Notes under the pieces: generated by a model
Told to the model about the DNA's origin: nothing
The model's database searches: none
The model's input: only the letters and a program-made list of their open reading frames with translations
Shown here: positions 12,298 through 24,723 of the stretch, piece by piece
How positions within the stretch are numbered: the stretch's first letter is position 1
Layout: every line of letters begins with the position of its first letter
Assembly (NCBI RefSeq): GCF_026745355.1
Contig: NC_079202.1
Coordinates: 6,465,629 to 6,529,628 of the forward strand
Source of the DNA: Beta vulgaris subsp. vulgaris
Taxonomy: Eukaryota > Streptophyta > Magnoliopsida > Caryophyllales > Amaranthaceae
Direction of reading: 5' to 3'
DNA length: 64,000 nucleotides
Made by a program: the position numbers and the translations under genes

Positions 12298-14087
12298 ATG
12301 GTAGGCATTGAGCCTGACATCATTACCCATAAGCTGAACGTTGATCCTAATTCAAAGCCCGTGAAGCAGAAAAGAAGAAAGTTTGCTCCAGAGAAAAATA
12401 TGATAGTCAATGAGGAAGTGGAAAAACTGTTGAAAGCTGGCAAGATCCGAGAAGTCAAATATCCTGACTGGCTAGCTAACGTGGTGGTTGTAGGAAAGAA
12501 GAATGGCAAATGGCGAGTGTGCATTGATTTTACTGATCTCAATAAGGCGTTCCCTAAAGATCCATTCCCGCTGCCACATATTGATGTATTGGTGGATGCT
12601 ACAGCTGGGCACCAAAGGCTAACATTCCTGGATGCATACTCAGGTTACAATCAAATACTAATGGATCCTGCAGATCAAGAGAAGACCGCCTTCATGACTG
12701 AAAGAGGTATTTATTGCTATAAGGTAATGCCCTTTGGGCTAAAAAATGCAGGTGCCACCTATCAGAGGCTGGTCAACAAGATGTTCAAGAAGCAACTGGG
12801 GGACACGATGGAAGTCTATATAGACGACATGCTGGTCAAAACGAAGAAAGCTGAAGACCATGTAGACCATCTGCAGGAAACCTTCGAAGTTCTAAAGAAG
12901 TAAGGGATGAAGCTTAACCCTAGCAAATGCTCCTTCGGGGTCCCGGCAGGCAAGTTCCTGGGATATATAGTCACCCAACGAGGAATAGAAGCCAACCCCA
13001 GCCAGGTGCAGGCACTAATCAACATTCAATCACCACGGAATCTGAAAGAGGTCCTGAAGCTGACCGGGAGAGTAGCTGCGCTGAATAGATTCATATCCCG
13101 GTCCTCAGACAAGTGCCACCTGTTTTTCAACGTGCTGAAAAAGAACAAAGGATTCAACTGGACAGCTGAGCATGAAGCTACATTACAGGATCTGAAGGCT
13201 TACCTAGCTCAACCTCCCCTACTATCAAAGCCAGCTGCAGGAGAGACTCTCCAGCTGTATTTAGCTGTCAGCAGCAAAGCGGTAAGTGCAGTACTATCTA
13301 GGGAGGTAGAGAATCAAGAACTCCCAGTTTACTACGTAAGCAAATCTTTGCTAGATGCTGAAACCAGGTACACGTCACTTGAAAAATTAGTATTAGCTTT
13401 GTATATGGCGTCTTGTAAGTTAAGACACTTTTTCGAATCTCACCCTATTCATGTTATGACTAATTACCCTATCAAAGCCGTGTTGCGAAAACCTGAATGC
13501 TCAGGGAGAATGGCCAAGTGGGCCATATCCCTAAGTGCACACGACATTAGGTATCTGCCCAGGACAGCTATAAAATCACAAGCCCTAGCTGACTTTGTGG
13601 CTGACTTTAGTCCTGTACTAGCAGCTACAGCTGAGGAAGAGGTGCGCTACATCAGTAAAGTAAGTAAGTCAGGCTCCTGGCAGCTGTATGTCGACGGATC
13701 TTCAAACTTCAGAGGAGCTGGTCTAGGTATAGTGCTAAAGTCGCCACAAGGGGACATGATAGTACGCGCTATCTGCTGTGATTTTAAAGCTACCAACAAT
13801 GAGGCTGAATATGAAGCCTTAATTGCAGGTATGATACTAGCGCATGATTTAAAAGCTAACAGTTTGCATGTCTTTAATGATTCGTTGCTAATAGTAAGCC
13901 AGGTAAAAGGAGAATACGCAGCTAAAGATTCAAAGATGGCCTCTTACCAGGAGCTAGTCAAACACAAAGCTAAGCTGTTTGAAGAGTTCAGCATAAAGCA
14001 AATCCCAAGGGACCAGAATACCAAGGCCGACGCTCCAGCTAACCTAGGGTCAGCACTTAGGAAATGCGATTTCAAGTCAGTTCCAAT
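12298..14087 (+). pseudogene. Tat reverse transcriptase, RNase H and second (archaeal-like) RNase H
   Basis: RT motifs in order: [18 protein letters not shown] (about 12508-12560), [33 protein letters not shown], and the active site VYIDDMLVK (about 12814-12840). A TAA at 12901-12903 is the only break before the thumb/connection. RNase H 1 follows (LPVYYVSKSLLDAETRYTSL), then a second RNase H from about 13675 with WQLYVDGSSN, NNEAEYEAL, FNDSLLIV and NTKADAPANL, giving the D-E-D-D set with small changes. The second RNase H is diagnostic of the Tat lineage. The frame is cut at 14085-14087 by the CACTA element. Confidence 0.92.
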
Positions 14088-14106
14088 CACAACAAGAATC
14101 CGCGTA

Positions 14107-14335
14107 TTTTGCGTCTGCCTTTAGCGTCCGTCTAATAAAACAGACGGTAAACGTAGAATTACCGTCCGATGTAGTATCCGACGCTATGTACCGTCTGATG
14201 TAGCGTCCGTTTATGAAACAGACGGAACTTAGCGTCTGTGTATGGACTTTAGCGTCCGTTTTTATGCCAGGCGCAAATTAGCGTCCGTTAGACGGACGCT
14301 AATGTCACCTGGCGGACGCTAATTTGGCGGATATA
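14107..14335. repeat. Left subterminal repeat array of the CACTA element
   Basis: About ten copies of TAGCGTCCG, or variants such as ACCGTCYG and GACGGACGCTA, in both orientations. Such arrays are the binding sites of the TNPA-like protein in En/Spm elements (family knowledge). Confidence 0.85.
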
Positions 14336-15089
14336 CCAACCAACCCTTCGACCATTCCCAGAACATTTCGACCACACACACCTTCACGAAATCGAAACTA
14401 CGAAAACCTAACTCCCTATTTCGCCGGCGAATCACTCCCTCCCTCCTTGTCGCCGGACACTCCCACCGGACTCGCGCTGCTGCCGGACTAGCGACGCCGC
14501 CGTACTCGCCACTGCTTTCTCTCTCTTCACAACAACAAAAGGCCGCTGTTTTCTCTCTCTTCTACGGTTGAAGCGTCGCATCGCCGCACCGCCACACCGC
14601 CTCCCCGCCGCCGCAACCTTTTCTCTCTTATCTACCGTTGTTTAGTATGAATTTATACTTTAGTTGATTTATGGCTTGAATTTCTTGTTGTTAATTGGAG
14701 TTTTTGGTATTTTTTATGTATAGTTGTTGTTCATAGTTGTTGTTGATAGTTGTTGTTGTTGTGTGTGATGATTGTTGTTGTTTTTAATTGTATTGTTGAT
14801 GTTGTTTAGTGAATTTGTTGTTTTTAATTGTATTGTTGTTGTTGTTTAGTGAATTTGTTGTTGTTGTTTTTAATTATATTGTTGTTGTTATTTAGTGAAT
14901 TTGTTGTTGTTTTTAATTGTATTGTTGTTGTTATTTAGTGAATTTGTTGTTGTTAAGTGAATTTGTTGTTGATAATTGAACATGTTAAGTGTTGTTGTTG
15001 TTGATAATTAAATACATATCTTACTACTCTATTAACAAGTAGTGAATATAGTGAATTGATATTTCTAGTTGTATGTAGAGTTTTAAATT
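14336..15089 (+). other. CACTA 5' leader region, no gene
   Basis: CT-rich and C-rich leader with CGCCGG clusters (14390-14640), then a long GTTGTT-type low-complexity stretch (about 14690-15010) that precedes the transposase start. Probably promoter, 5' UTR and first intron of the transposase gene. No coding sequence seen. Confidence 0.6.
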
Positions 15090-18000
15090 ATGAAAAGGAA
15101 GGAACGTAGCTGGATGTATACAGACTTGATGGGCGTGCCCTTAGAACTGAGTATGTGAAAGGAGTTGATAAGTTCATTGAGTTTTGTTTACAACATCCTC
15201 ATTTAAATGACGGTGATAAGATAAAATGTCCATGCATGAGGTGTAATAACTTGCGTTATTTGGATGTGGACACGGTCAAAGTACATTTGTACAGTAAGGG
15301 TTTTAAACCGAATTACTTTGACTGGTTATGTCATGGTGAACGTGCTACGGGGTCCTCCTCATCTTCTGCTCAGTCAAATCCTATATGGATATGGTTGTGG
15401 ATGCTTTAGGGAAAACTGAAGATCATGCCATGCTTGCCGGTTCAAACTCAGTTGAAGAAGAACCAAATGGTGAAGCAAAGAAGTTTTTGACCTTCTTAAG
15501 GCGGCCGAGAATCCCTTGTATGAAGGGAGCAAGATGTCCGTGCTGGAGATGGCTTCTAGAATCATAAGTTTAAAGTGTGAGTATAACCTACCACACAGGT
15601 GTGTTGATGGTTTTCTTAGTTTATTGAATGAGGTGATACCCCAGAACAACAACATGGGAAGAACTTTCTACGACACAAAGAAAGTTCTAAAGGGTTTGGA
15701 GCTTCCTCATGAGAGGATACATGCATGTCCTAAAGGTTGTATGTTGTTTTGGAAGGGCGATGCTCACTTAGATAAATGTAGTGTATGCGGTAGTGATCGG
15801 TACAAGAAAACTTCTAAGGGCAAACTTATTCCTGCAAAAGTGTTAATGTACTTTCCAATCACACCGAGGTTGCAGAGGTTGTTTGCAACTAAGAATATCT
15901 CTGAGAAAATGACATGGCATGCCGACAATCCTCGAATGCAGGTACCTTAGCACATCCAAGTGACAGTGAAGCATGGAAACACTTTGATAGAACCTTTCCC
16001 GATTTCGCCGCAGGCTCGAAATGTTAGACTCGGGCGTGCACCATGGATTTTCTCCATATGGTAAGTTTGGAGGGAATATTCATGCTGGCCAGTTATCCTC
16101 ACACCATACAATTTGCCTCCATCCATGTGCATGAAGAAACCATTCATGTTTCTTTCTTTGCTCGTTCCGGGACCTAAAAATCCCAAAGGAAACTTGGATG
16201 TGTTTATGCAGCTCTAGTTGAAGAGTTGAAGCAGTTGTGGCATATTGGGGCTACGACCTATGATGTTTCAAGGAAGCAAAATTTCAACCTTCGAGCATCG
16301 TGCTTTGGACAATTAGTGACTTTCCTGCGTATGGTATGTTGTCCGGATGGTCTACTGCTGGAAAGAAGGCATGTCCTTATTGCATGGATAAAAGCAAGGC
16401 ATTCTGGCTTGAACATGGGGGTAAAGTGACATGGTTCGATTGTCATCGACAATTTCTTCATTCTGACCACCCATTTCGAAGGAATAAGACTGCTTTTTGT
16501 AAGAATAGGGTTGAGAATGGCGTAGCTCCTCACATAATGTCTGGAGAGGAACTGTGGCAGTGCGTGAAGGACTTACCTAAAGCAACTGATGGTCCCGAGG
16601 CGCTGAACCGATTGAAGAAGGATAAAAAAGGTTGGTTGAAACAGAATATTTTGTGGGAGCTTCCATATTGGAAAGATTTGATTATCCGTCACAACTTAGA
16701 TGTCATGCATGTTGAGAAGAATTTTTTCGACCAACTCATTAACACTGTGATGGATGTGAAGGGTCAAACTTCAGACACCCTTAGTGCAAGAAAGGATATG
16801 GCACGTCTTTGCAAACGCCGGGAACTGGAGCTTGTTGATGATGGTGTGGGGAATTTGGCCAAGCCTAAAGCACCTTACACACTCGACAAGGCTCAGAAAA
16901 AGGTATTTTGTGAGTGGGTACGTGACTTGAAGTTTCCAGATGGCTTTGCATCGAACTTGAGTAGATGCGTGGATCTTAGTTGTAGTAAATTGCAAGGATT
17001 GAAGAGCCATGACTGTCATGTATTCATGGAGAGGCTGTTGCCGGTTGGTCTAAAAGAATTGCTTCCTTTGCATGTTTGGAAGGCGATAACCGAAATAAGT
17101 CAATTCTTTCGAGACTTGTGTGCGTCCACAATCAAAGTCAGTGAGATGAAGCGCTTAGAGAACAACATCGCTGAGATCTTATGCAAGTTGGAAAAAATCT
17201 TTCCTCCATCATTTTTTAATTCAATGGAGCACTTGCCGGTTCACTTGCCTTATGAAGCAAAAGTTGGTGGCCCGTCCAGTATAGATGGATGTACCCTTTC
17301 GAAAGGTAATTGAATTTGTTTTAAGTGTCATACAATACTGAATTCATACATAAATGCTAATCCTCACCTTACTGACAGGTTGCTTAACCACTTAAAACGT
17401 AAAGTGGGAAACAAAGCACGTGTTGAAGGTTCAATATGCAATGCCTACGTAACTGAGGAGATAGCGAACTTCTGCTCCAACTACTTTCAGCCCGGGGTTG
17501 ACACAAAATCAAGGGACTTAGGAAGAAATGTCAATCCTGATGTCGCTAGCACACATGGTCTTGGTGTCCCCGGTTGTTCAGGGAAGACTGCGGTCGACCG
17601 GGAACAGATGGACGTTTGCGATGGTTGCAAGACAAGGAGTACGATCGAGCACATCTTTACGTACTTGCAAACAGTGGCATCTTAAGTGATTATGAAAGGT
17701 AATTGGTGAGAAGTTGTAGACCCATTGTGTACATTCTACTTGTCCTTTGCCTAACGTGTGTGACATTACTTACTCAAGGCGATTCGAGGATTATATTGTC
17801 AATTCAAGACCGAACATTGCTAAGGATGATGTGTGGAGCAAATGCGAAGCCGAGTTCCCTAGTTGGTTCAAGACAAATGTGAGTTTCGTACATTATTTGT
17901 TATAACCATTGAGATTCCTTCATGAACTAACTTAGTCCCTAAAATCAGGTCCTTGGTGCCATGACAAGTGACGATGTCACTCGAGCTCTTGCTATGGGTC

Positions 18001-18642
18001 CTTCCAGACAAGTGAGAATGTGGAATCAATTCTTTGTGAATGGATATAACTTTCATACACAAGAATAATAAGTCAACTATGAACTATGGTGTATGTGTAC
18101 AAGCTGCTGATAGAGCTGATTACTTTGGCATTTTGGAGGAGGTTATTGAACTGGTGTACCATGGTAATTTGGCTGTTTATAAGACAATTTTGTTCAAGTG
18201 CAATTGGATGGACTCGGACAAGGGTATGAACATTCATGAACAGTACAAACTTGTGGAAGTCAATCACACCAAGAAATACCCAAAATATGATCCGTTTGTA
18301 TTGTCGTACCAAGTTAGCCAAGTATACTACGCGCCGTATCCCAGTCTTAGGAGGGATAAATGCAATGGTGGGCTGTGTTTAAAACGAAGGCAAGGTCCGA
18401 AGTTGATGCCCCGGTTGATTTGGATGTTCTCCAGGAGGAAAGAGTTGATACCGCTGCAGTTCTTTGTGCTCCGAATGAGATACCAGATTATGATGCTGGT
18501 GACGACAACAATAATGATGAGATCATGGAATTTGAGGCGCCGAATGAACAAGGAGAACCAAGTGATTATGAAAGCAGCGACGAGACTGGTGATTTGACTG
18601 ACGATGATGATGACGAGGATGATTTGTTTGATGACGTTTAGT
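15090..18642 (+). pseudogene. TNPD-type CACTA transposase (tnp2 family), multiply frameshifted
   Basis: Likely start ATG at 15090 (MKRKERSWMY). Parts in order: transposase-associated N-terminal zinc domain (KCPCMRCNN, about 15220), tnp2 core (VCGSDRY near 15780; HNLDVMHVEKNFFDQLINT near 16700), DUF4218 (DCHVFMERLLPV, HLPVHLPYEAK, about 17010-17270), DUF4216 (NNKSTMNYGVCVQA to YAPYPSL, 18064-18345) and an acidic D/E-rich tail ending at 18642. GT-AG introns are visible at 17306-17378, 17699-17778 and 17879-17948. Single-base frame breaks occur near 15122, 15380, 15492, 15940, 16040, 16300, 17490-17690 and 18358. It would have cut and joined the TIRs. Confidence 0.88.
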
Positions 18643-18908
18643 GTATTTTGTTACCTTATGTAGTTTGCTTTTGTTGTAAGACAATATGTTTGTCATTTTA
18701 TCGCTAGTGCAGACCTCTATGTGTAAGACATATTATTTATTTTTATTATATGTGTTTTAGTCATTTAATATGTTTTTAATTTGAAGCTTTTTCCAAATTG
18801 ATTAATTATGTGATTTTCAATATTTTGTACTACGGTTTTATAATTTGTTTATGATTAATTTCATAGTTTATTGATTATAATATGTGATTACTTTCAAGCT
18901 TTTGCAGA

Positions 18909-21900
18909 TGTCATCAGGTACCGGATCCGGAGGTGGTCCTCGTGATGGGGTGTGCAGAGAGGGGCTGAGCCTCAGCCTGAGCGTGATGGCGAGTTGGAGA
19001 GGGACGAGGATAATCATGAGGCTGGGGTAGGTGACAAGAAAAAGGAGTTGGATCCCAATGGACTTTGGTAAGTTATATTATGAGCGTAATACTTTATTAC
19101 TTTTAATAGATTTTATTGGTGTTGTTCACTTGGTTTTAATTGCTTTTTATCAGGTTTGAAGACAATGGAGTCATTCGCAAACATGACTAAATGCTTCAAG
19201 CAACATTTCCATCATCCATGGAGGAACTATTCGCAGGTTGATGACGATACAAAAAACCTTTGGTTCTCTATTTTCAAGGTGAAATCATATTTGTTAAGTT
19301 TATAATAGTAAAAATATTAACTCGTTGTGATTAGTTTTCTTATATATAAACTAACCCTTTATACTTAAGTTTATAATATGTAAACTAACCCTTTGTGATT
19401 GGTTTTTATATGCATGTAGGGCATATAAATGGAGGGAGGAGCTTCAATCCAAGTGAGGTCTACATACGACAGGAAAATGGCCAAAAGTTGAAAGATAATC
19501 ACCACTCGATAGTAAGAAGAAGGTGGTGTTTTTCCGACATGGTTGTCTCTGAGCATTCACGAGCAGATGATGAAGAATGCTCAGAAAGGAGTTCAAAGCA
19601 CGATCTCAGAAGGCTAGCAAGAACCGGCGAGGAGGTGACTTGACCAGCAGCGTACCTCCTTCTCATGTCCAGGGCTCCATTTCCTCAGCAGAGCGCGCCA
19701 AGAGATTGGTAAGTGTAACTTGTTTGAATACATTTATCTAGAAACTTGATTTAATTAATGTCTTTGAACGTGTAGGCCGCACAGCGTGGGGGTGCTGCCT
19801 TCCGTTGTGGACTTGTTCATGGACACACACATGAGGGATGAGTCTGGAAAGAAGGTGCCGATCAATGACAAAGTCCAAAAAATCAAGGTAAATGAACATG
19901 AAACCCAAAAAAGGCTCAAAAATAGCTTAGTTTATCTCATTTTGATTGGTTAAGTGTCTTAAACTTGCTTAAAATCATACAACCAAGTAGTAGAAAGTTT
20001 AAATGAGTATTCTAGGACTTGCATGAGCAATTAGAACTTGAAATAGACATAGAGGTAGGATTATAGGAACATGAAACCCAAAAAAGGCTCGAAATGGCTT
20101 AGTTTTTCTCATATTGATTGGCTAAGTGTCTTAAACTTGCTTAGAATCATACAACCAAGTAGTAGAAAGTTTAAATGAGTATTCTAGGACTTGCATGAGC
20201 AATTAGAACTTGAAATAGACATAGAGGTAGGATTATAGGAACATGAAACCCAAAAAAGGCTCGAAATGGCTTAGTTTTTCTCATATTGATTGGCTAAGTG
20301 TCTTAAACTTTCTTAGAATCATACAACCAAGTAGTAGAAAGTTTAAATGAGTATTCTAGGACTTGCATGAGCAATTAGAACTTGAAATAGACATAGAGGT
20401 AGGATTATAGGAACATGAAACCCAAAAAAGGCTCGAAATGGCTTAGTTTATCTCATATTGATTGGCTAAGTGTCTTAAACTTGCTTGAAATCATACAACC
20501 AAGTAGTAGAAAGTTTAAACGAATATTCTAGGACTTGCATGAGCCATTAGAACTTGAAATAGGCATAGAGGTAGGATTATAGGAACATGAAACCCAAATT
20601 AAAAAAGGTTCGAAATGGCTTAGTTTATCTCATATTGATTGGCTAAGTGTCTTAAACTTGCTTAGAATCATACAACCAAGTAGTCGAAAGTTCAAATGAG
20701 TATTCTAGGACTTGCATGAGCAATTAGAACTTGAAATAGACATAGAGGTAGGATTATAGGAACATGAAACCCAAAAAAGGCTCGAAATGGCTTAGTTTAT
20801 CTCATATTGATTGGCTAAGTGTCTTAAACTTGCTTAGAATTATACAACCAAGTAGTAGAAAGTTTAAACGAGTATTCTAGGACTTGCATGAGCCAGTAGA
20901 ACTTGAAATAGGCATAGAGGTAGAATTATAGGAACATGAAACCCAAAAAAGGCTAAAAAGTAGCTTAGTTTATCTCATATTGATTGGCTAAGTGTCTTAA
21001 ACTTGCTTGAAATCATACAATCAAGTAGTAGAAAGTTTAAATGAGTATTCTAGGACTTGCATGAGCAATTAGAACTTGATATAGACATAGAGGTAGGATT
21101 ATAGGAACATGAAACCCAAAAAAGGCTCGAAATGGCTTAGTTTTTCTCATATTGATTGGCTAAGTGTCTTAAACTTGCTTAGAATCATACAACCAAGTAG
21201 TAGAAAGTTTGAATGAGTATTCTAGGACTTGCATGAGCAATTAGAACTTGAAATATACATAGAGGTAGGATTATAGGAACATGAAGCCCAAAAAAGGCTC
21301 GAAATGGCTTAGTTTATCTCATATTGATTGGCTAAGTGTCTTAAACTTGCTTGAAATCATACAACCAAGTAGTAGAAAGTTTGAACGAGTATTCTAGGAC
21401 ATGCATGAGCCATTAGAACTTGAAATACGCATAGAGGTAGGATTATAGGAACATGAAACCCAAAAAAGGCTCGAAATGGCTTAGTTTATCTCATATTGAT
21501 TGGCTAAGTGTCTTAAACTTGCTTAGAATCATACAACCAAGTAGTAGAAAGTTCAAATGAGTATTCTAGGACTTGCATGAACAATTAGAACTTGAAATTG
21601 ACATAGAGGTAGGATTATAGGAACATGAAACCCAAAAAAGGCTCGAAATGGCTTAGTTATGACAAAACTCTTGCTCAATGTGAAGAAAGAGGTGAAACCA
21701 AGGCCCCGAACCAGATTTTCTTTGAGATTGTTGGTGGCAGAAAGAAAGGGTGGGTTCCTGGTTTGGGGACGAGTGCAGACCTCTCTTTTGAGAGGTCTTC
21801 GAGGGGAGGAGGTAGTTCGTCCTCCAGTTGGATTCCTTCCATGTTTTCTCAGTTGTCTGCGAAGTTTGAGGAAGAGAGAGCCGAGATGCAAAGAGAATGT

Positions 21901-22026
21901 GAGCGGATGCAGAAGGTGATAGAAGAGGAACGCATCGCCAGGAAAAAGGAGAGAGAGGAGGATCGCAGGGTGTATGATGAGTACCTGACGCAGATGAGGG
22001 TCACTATGGAGACATACGCCAGATGA
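18909..22026 (+). pseudogene. TNPA-like second CACTA gene, five exons with a repeat-filled last intron
   Basis: Start ATG at 18909 (MSSGTGSGGG...). Exons deduced from GT-AG borders: 18909-19067, 19154-19278 (KCFKQHFHHPWRNYS, DDTKNLWFSIF), 19420-19708 (MMKNAQKEFKARSQKASKNR), 19776-19887 (VVDLFMDTHMRDESGKKVP) and 21657-22026. The last exon has a compact domain (FFEIVGGRKKGWVPGLG) and a long charged coiled coil ending in TGA. The pattern matches the plant transposase_24 / En-Spm TNPA-like family that binds subterminal repeats. Small frame breaks occur in exons 1-4. It lies 267 bp after the TNPD gene, same strand. Confidence 0.75.
19898..21656. repeat. Ten-copy 172-bp tandem repeat filling the last TNPA intron
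   Basis: The anchor ATGAAACCCAAAAAAGGCTC (one copy reads ATGAAGCCC) recurs at 19898, 20071, 20243, 20415, 20587, 20764, 20936, 21109, 21281, 21453 and, partially, 21625. Periods are 172-173 bp, once 177 because of a 5-bp AATTA insertion. Copies are about 95% alike. Two alternating subtypes can be seen (GAGCAATTAGAAC...AGAC versus GAGCCATTAGAAC...GGC or CGC). The array begins 11 bp after the exon 4 donor and ends exactly at the exon 5 acceptor (GGCTTAG), which is itself part of the repeat unit. Confidence 0.97.
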
Positions 22027-22369
22027 TGAGCCAGTGTGGTGGTTCATTCCCCTCTCCCGGGCCTCGAGACCCCCCAGCGGCGGTGGTGATGCGTGTGCGA
22101 CTTAGGATCCTACATTAGCTTGCACTATCTATCTTGTTTATATTTCAGAACGTGAAAGCATATAATTTAGTTAAAACCGTTAACTTATGTTTATGTATGT
22201 ATGAATTAATATTAGTCTATTTATGAATTTATATTTAATGCAAACAGGTCATTAGTGCAGAATTCGGCGCATTAGCGGACAGCTTGAGTATATATTTGAT
22301 TGGAAAACAAAACAGGTTAAAAACTATTCAAATACAATTAGCATTGTATTAAAAAAAAAGAAAAGGGAA

Positions 22370-22790
22370 ATTAGCGTCCGCCTATGAAGTTAACGTCCGC
22401 TAAAAGTAATTTGAACCATGCAAGAGGTCAAGGAAGTAGCCACCGAGTCCTAAAAGTAGCGTCCGCATAACCTGACGTAAAATAGCGTCCACCTGCATAA
22501 CAGACACTAACTTGCGTCCGTTTGGAACGGACGCTAACTAGCGTCCGCTATGCAAAACGGACGCTAATTAGCGTCCGCCTCATTTAACGGACGCTATTTT
22601 TCTCAGGCTTTTGCGCGGACGTAAACGTTGTGAAGGCGGTCGCTAATACTTAGCGTCCGTCAGTCGGACGCTAATTTAGCCATTAGCGACCAAGGGTTTT
22701 GCATCGGCTCTTTAGCGTCCGTTGGTGGACGCTAAATTATTTACCGTCCGTCCCCGCTTTTTTACCGTCCGATTTTGTCGGACGCTAGAC
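22370..22790. repeat. Right subterminal repeat array of the CACTA element
   Basis: More than fifteen copies of TAGCGTCCG or CGGACGCTA variants, several as head-to-head hairpins, matching the left array. The stretch between the TNPA stop at 22026 and 22370 is AT-rich and holds nothing recognisable. Confidence 0.9.
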
Positions 22791-22808
22791 CCCAACATTC
22801 TTGTTGTG

Positions 22809-24132
22809 AATAGCTCACCTAGTTAGGCCAGCCATCAGTAAGGAGGTGAACGTGGTGCAGCCAGACAGCAGCCGCGCAGAAAATACTAGCTGGACCCAGC
22901 CAATAATCGATTTCTTAGAAAGGGGCATCCTGCCAGAAGATAAGCTGGAAGCTAGGAAGTTGAGAATGAAAGCCACCAGATATCATGTCATTTCACGTAC
23001 TTTGTTTAAAAGAGCCTACGCTAGCAACGACCTATTGCAAAGATGCTTGGAGAAAGACCAGTGGGAGCTCACACTCAAAGAATTCCACGAAGGTGAGTGC
23101 GGGTCCCATGCAGCTGGAAGAAGCCTATCAAACAAGATCCTAACATACGGATATTATAGGCCAACCATGCGTGCTGATGCAAAGAGGTATGTGCAAAAAT
23201 GCGAAAGTTGCCAGAAGCATGCAGGCATGTCTCACCAGCCAGCTGAGGTATTGCATCCCACCTTGACACCCTGACCTTTCATGAGGTGGGGCATGAACAT
23301 TGTGGGGAAACTACCTGTAGCCCCAGGGCAAAAAGTCTTCATGCTAGCACTTACAGATTACTTCTCCAAGTGGATCGAAGCTAGGGCATTCCAGCAGGTG
23401 AGAGACAAAGAAGTGATATCCTTTTTTCATACTAACATCATCTGCAGGTTCGGGGTACCTAGCGAAATTGTTTGTGATAATGGATCGCAGTTCATAAGTG
23501 ACAAGACGAGGTAGTTTTGTCACGAATGGAACATCAATCTGGTAACCTCCACACCTAGATACCCACAGGCTAATGGACAAGCTGAGTCCAGCAACAAAGT
23601 AATCATCAACGGCATTAAAACGTGCCTAAAAGCTAAGAAAGGAAAATGGGCAGAAGAGTTGCCTAAGGTGTTGTGGGCAAACAGAACAACACCAAGAGGC
23701 GCTACAGGAAGAACTCCCTTCTCACTTGTGTATGGATGCGAGGCGGTGTTACCTGCAGAAGTAGCTATCCCTACAGCTAGATATGGGTTGCTGACTCCTG
23801 AAGCCAATGATGAAGAGCTTAGCTATGACCTGGATTCCATCGAGGAATTAAGAGATAATGCATTGATACGGATGGCTGCGCAGCAACAGATAGTGGCTCG
23901 CAGCTTCAACAAGAATGTCAAAGCCAAGGTATTCAAGGTAGGAGATTGGGTTCTCAAGAAAGTTTTTCGAAATACCCAAGAGAGCAACGCAGGTAAGTTA
24001 GGAATAAGCTGGGAAGGTCCTTATCTGATTGACCAGATAGTTGGGAAAGGAGCTTATCGCATAGTTACCAAGGATGGGAAGGTAGTACCTAGAAGCTGGA
24101 ACGCTTCTCATCTCAAGCTGTATCATTTCTAA
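22809..24132 (+). pseudogene. Tat integrase, two nonsense codons
   Basis: The frame continues in phase from 14087. Order: connector (IIDFLERGILPED), H2C2 zinc domain (H-x4-H ... KCESCQKH, about 23080-23220), integrase core with catalytic residues in LALTDYFSKWIEA (D), VCDNGSQF (D) and ANGQAESSNK (E, near 23585), then RTTPRGATGRTPFSLVYG and a C-terminal region with WEGPY and WNASHLKLY. In-frame TGA at 23272-23274 and TAG at 23512-23514. The rest of the frame is open to 24132. Joins the cDNA to target DNA in the nucleus. Confidence 0.92.
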
Positions 24133-24723
24133 CCATTTCTAACCTGGGGCATCAGCCAGGTTACTACCGGGCCATAGTCGCCAGAATCTTCAAGAAAGGC
24201 AACCATTATTTTGCAACAAAGCATTGGTCCACCAGGTAAGCAAAATATTCACATTCGTGATAACTTAAGAATTTTATGATTATTGCTCGTAGCAGCGGCC
24301 CACCTGAGTTTGTCCATGCGTAGGTTAACGCAAGGGGTCACAGCACCCAGGTAAGTAGCTGGAACTACAAAGTTCAGCTACAAGGTCGTAGCACTGGTTT
24401 GAGCAGCTAAGGGTTAAAGCACCAGAACTTAGCTGGATGGTCGTAGCACCAAGAAAACGGGCCCAACCAAAGATAAACAATGCGTACACCAGGTAAACAC
24501 GTTGTTTAAATATCTAAGAACAAAAGCATGCATGCAACATAAGTATTTATCAAAGTGTCAACAGCTAAGATCAAAAGGCAAAAGCATAAGTCTAAACGAA
24601 TAAATACCAAAAAGTAAATATGTTCTTACAAAAACACATTGTCCCCGTAGACAATGGTAAAAGTACTTAAGTCAACTAAAATTAAATTGTTCTAGAAAGG
24701 AAGTTGATAAATAACTGAAGAAA
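24133..24723. other. Untranslated spacer between integrase and the antisense gene
   Basis: Contains imperfect repeats of a GGTCGTAGCACC / CAGCTAAG type (24350-24460). No coding sequence on either strand. It is the 3' side of both the integrase frame and the convergent antisense gene, so it may hold both polyadenylation regions. Confidence 0.6.

Larger units (their letters stand above)
14088..22808 (+). mobile_element. CACTA (En/Spm) DNA transposon, 8,721 bp, TSD AAT
   Basis: Terminal inverted repeats CACAACAAGAAT (14088-14099) and ATTCTTGTTGTG (22797-22808) are perfect over 12 bp, a CACTA-class terminus with T to A at position 4. The 3-bp duplication AAT is at 14085-14087 and 22809-22811. 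Removing the element with one AAT restores the Tat frame into the integrase region. Inside: subterminal TAGCGTCCG arrays at both ends, a TNPD-type transposase gene and a TNPA-like gene in the same direction, as in complete En/Spm relatives. Frameshifts make it non-autonomous now. Confidence 0.93.

Noticed and set aside
19888..21656. CRISPR-like array
   Set aside because: Units are direct 172-bp tandem copies without unique spacers, inside a plant transposon intron.
21553..22047. Long minus-strand open frame over the last TNPA exon
   Set aside because: Shadow of the plus-strand coding exon with matching splice acceptor and stop.
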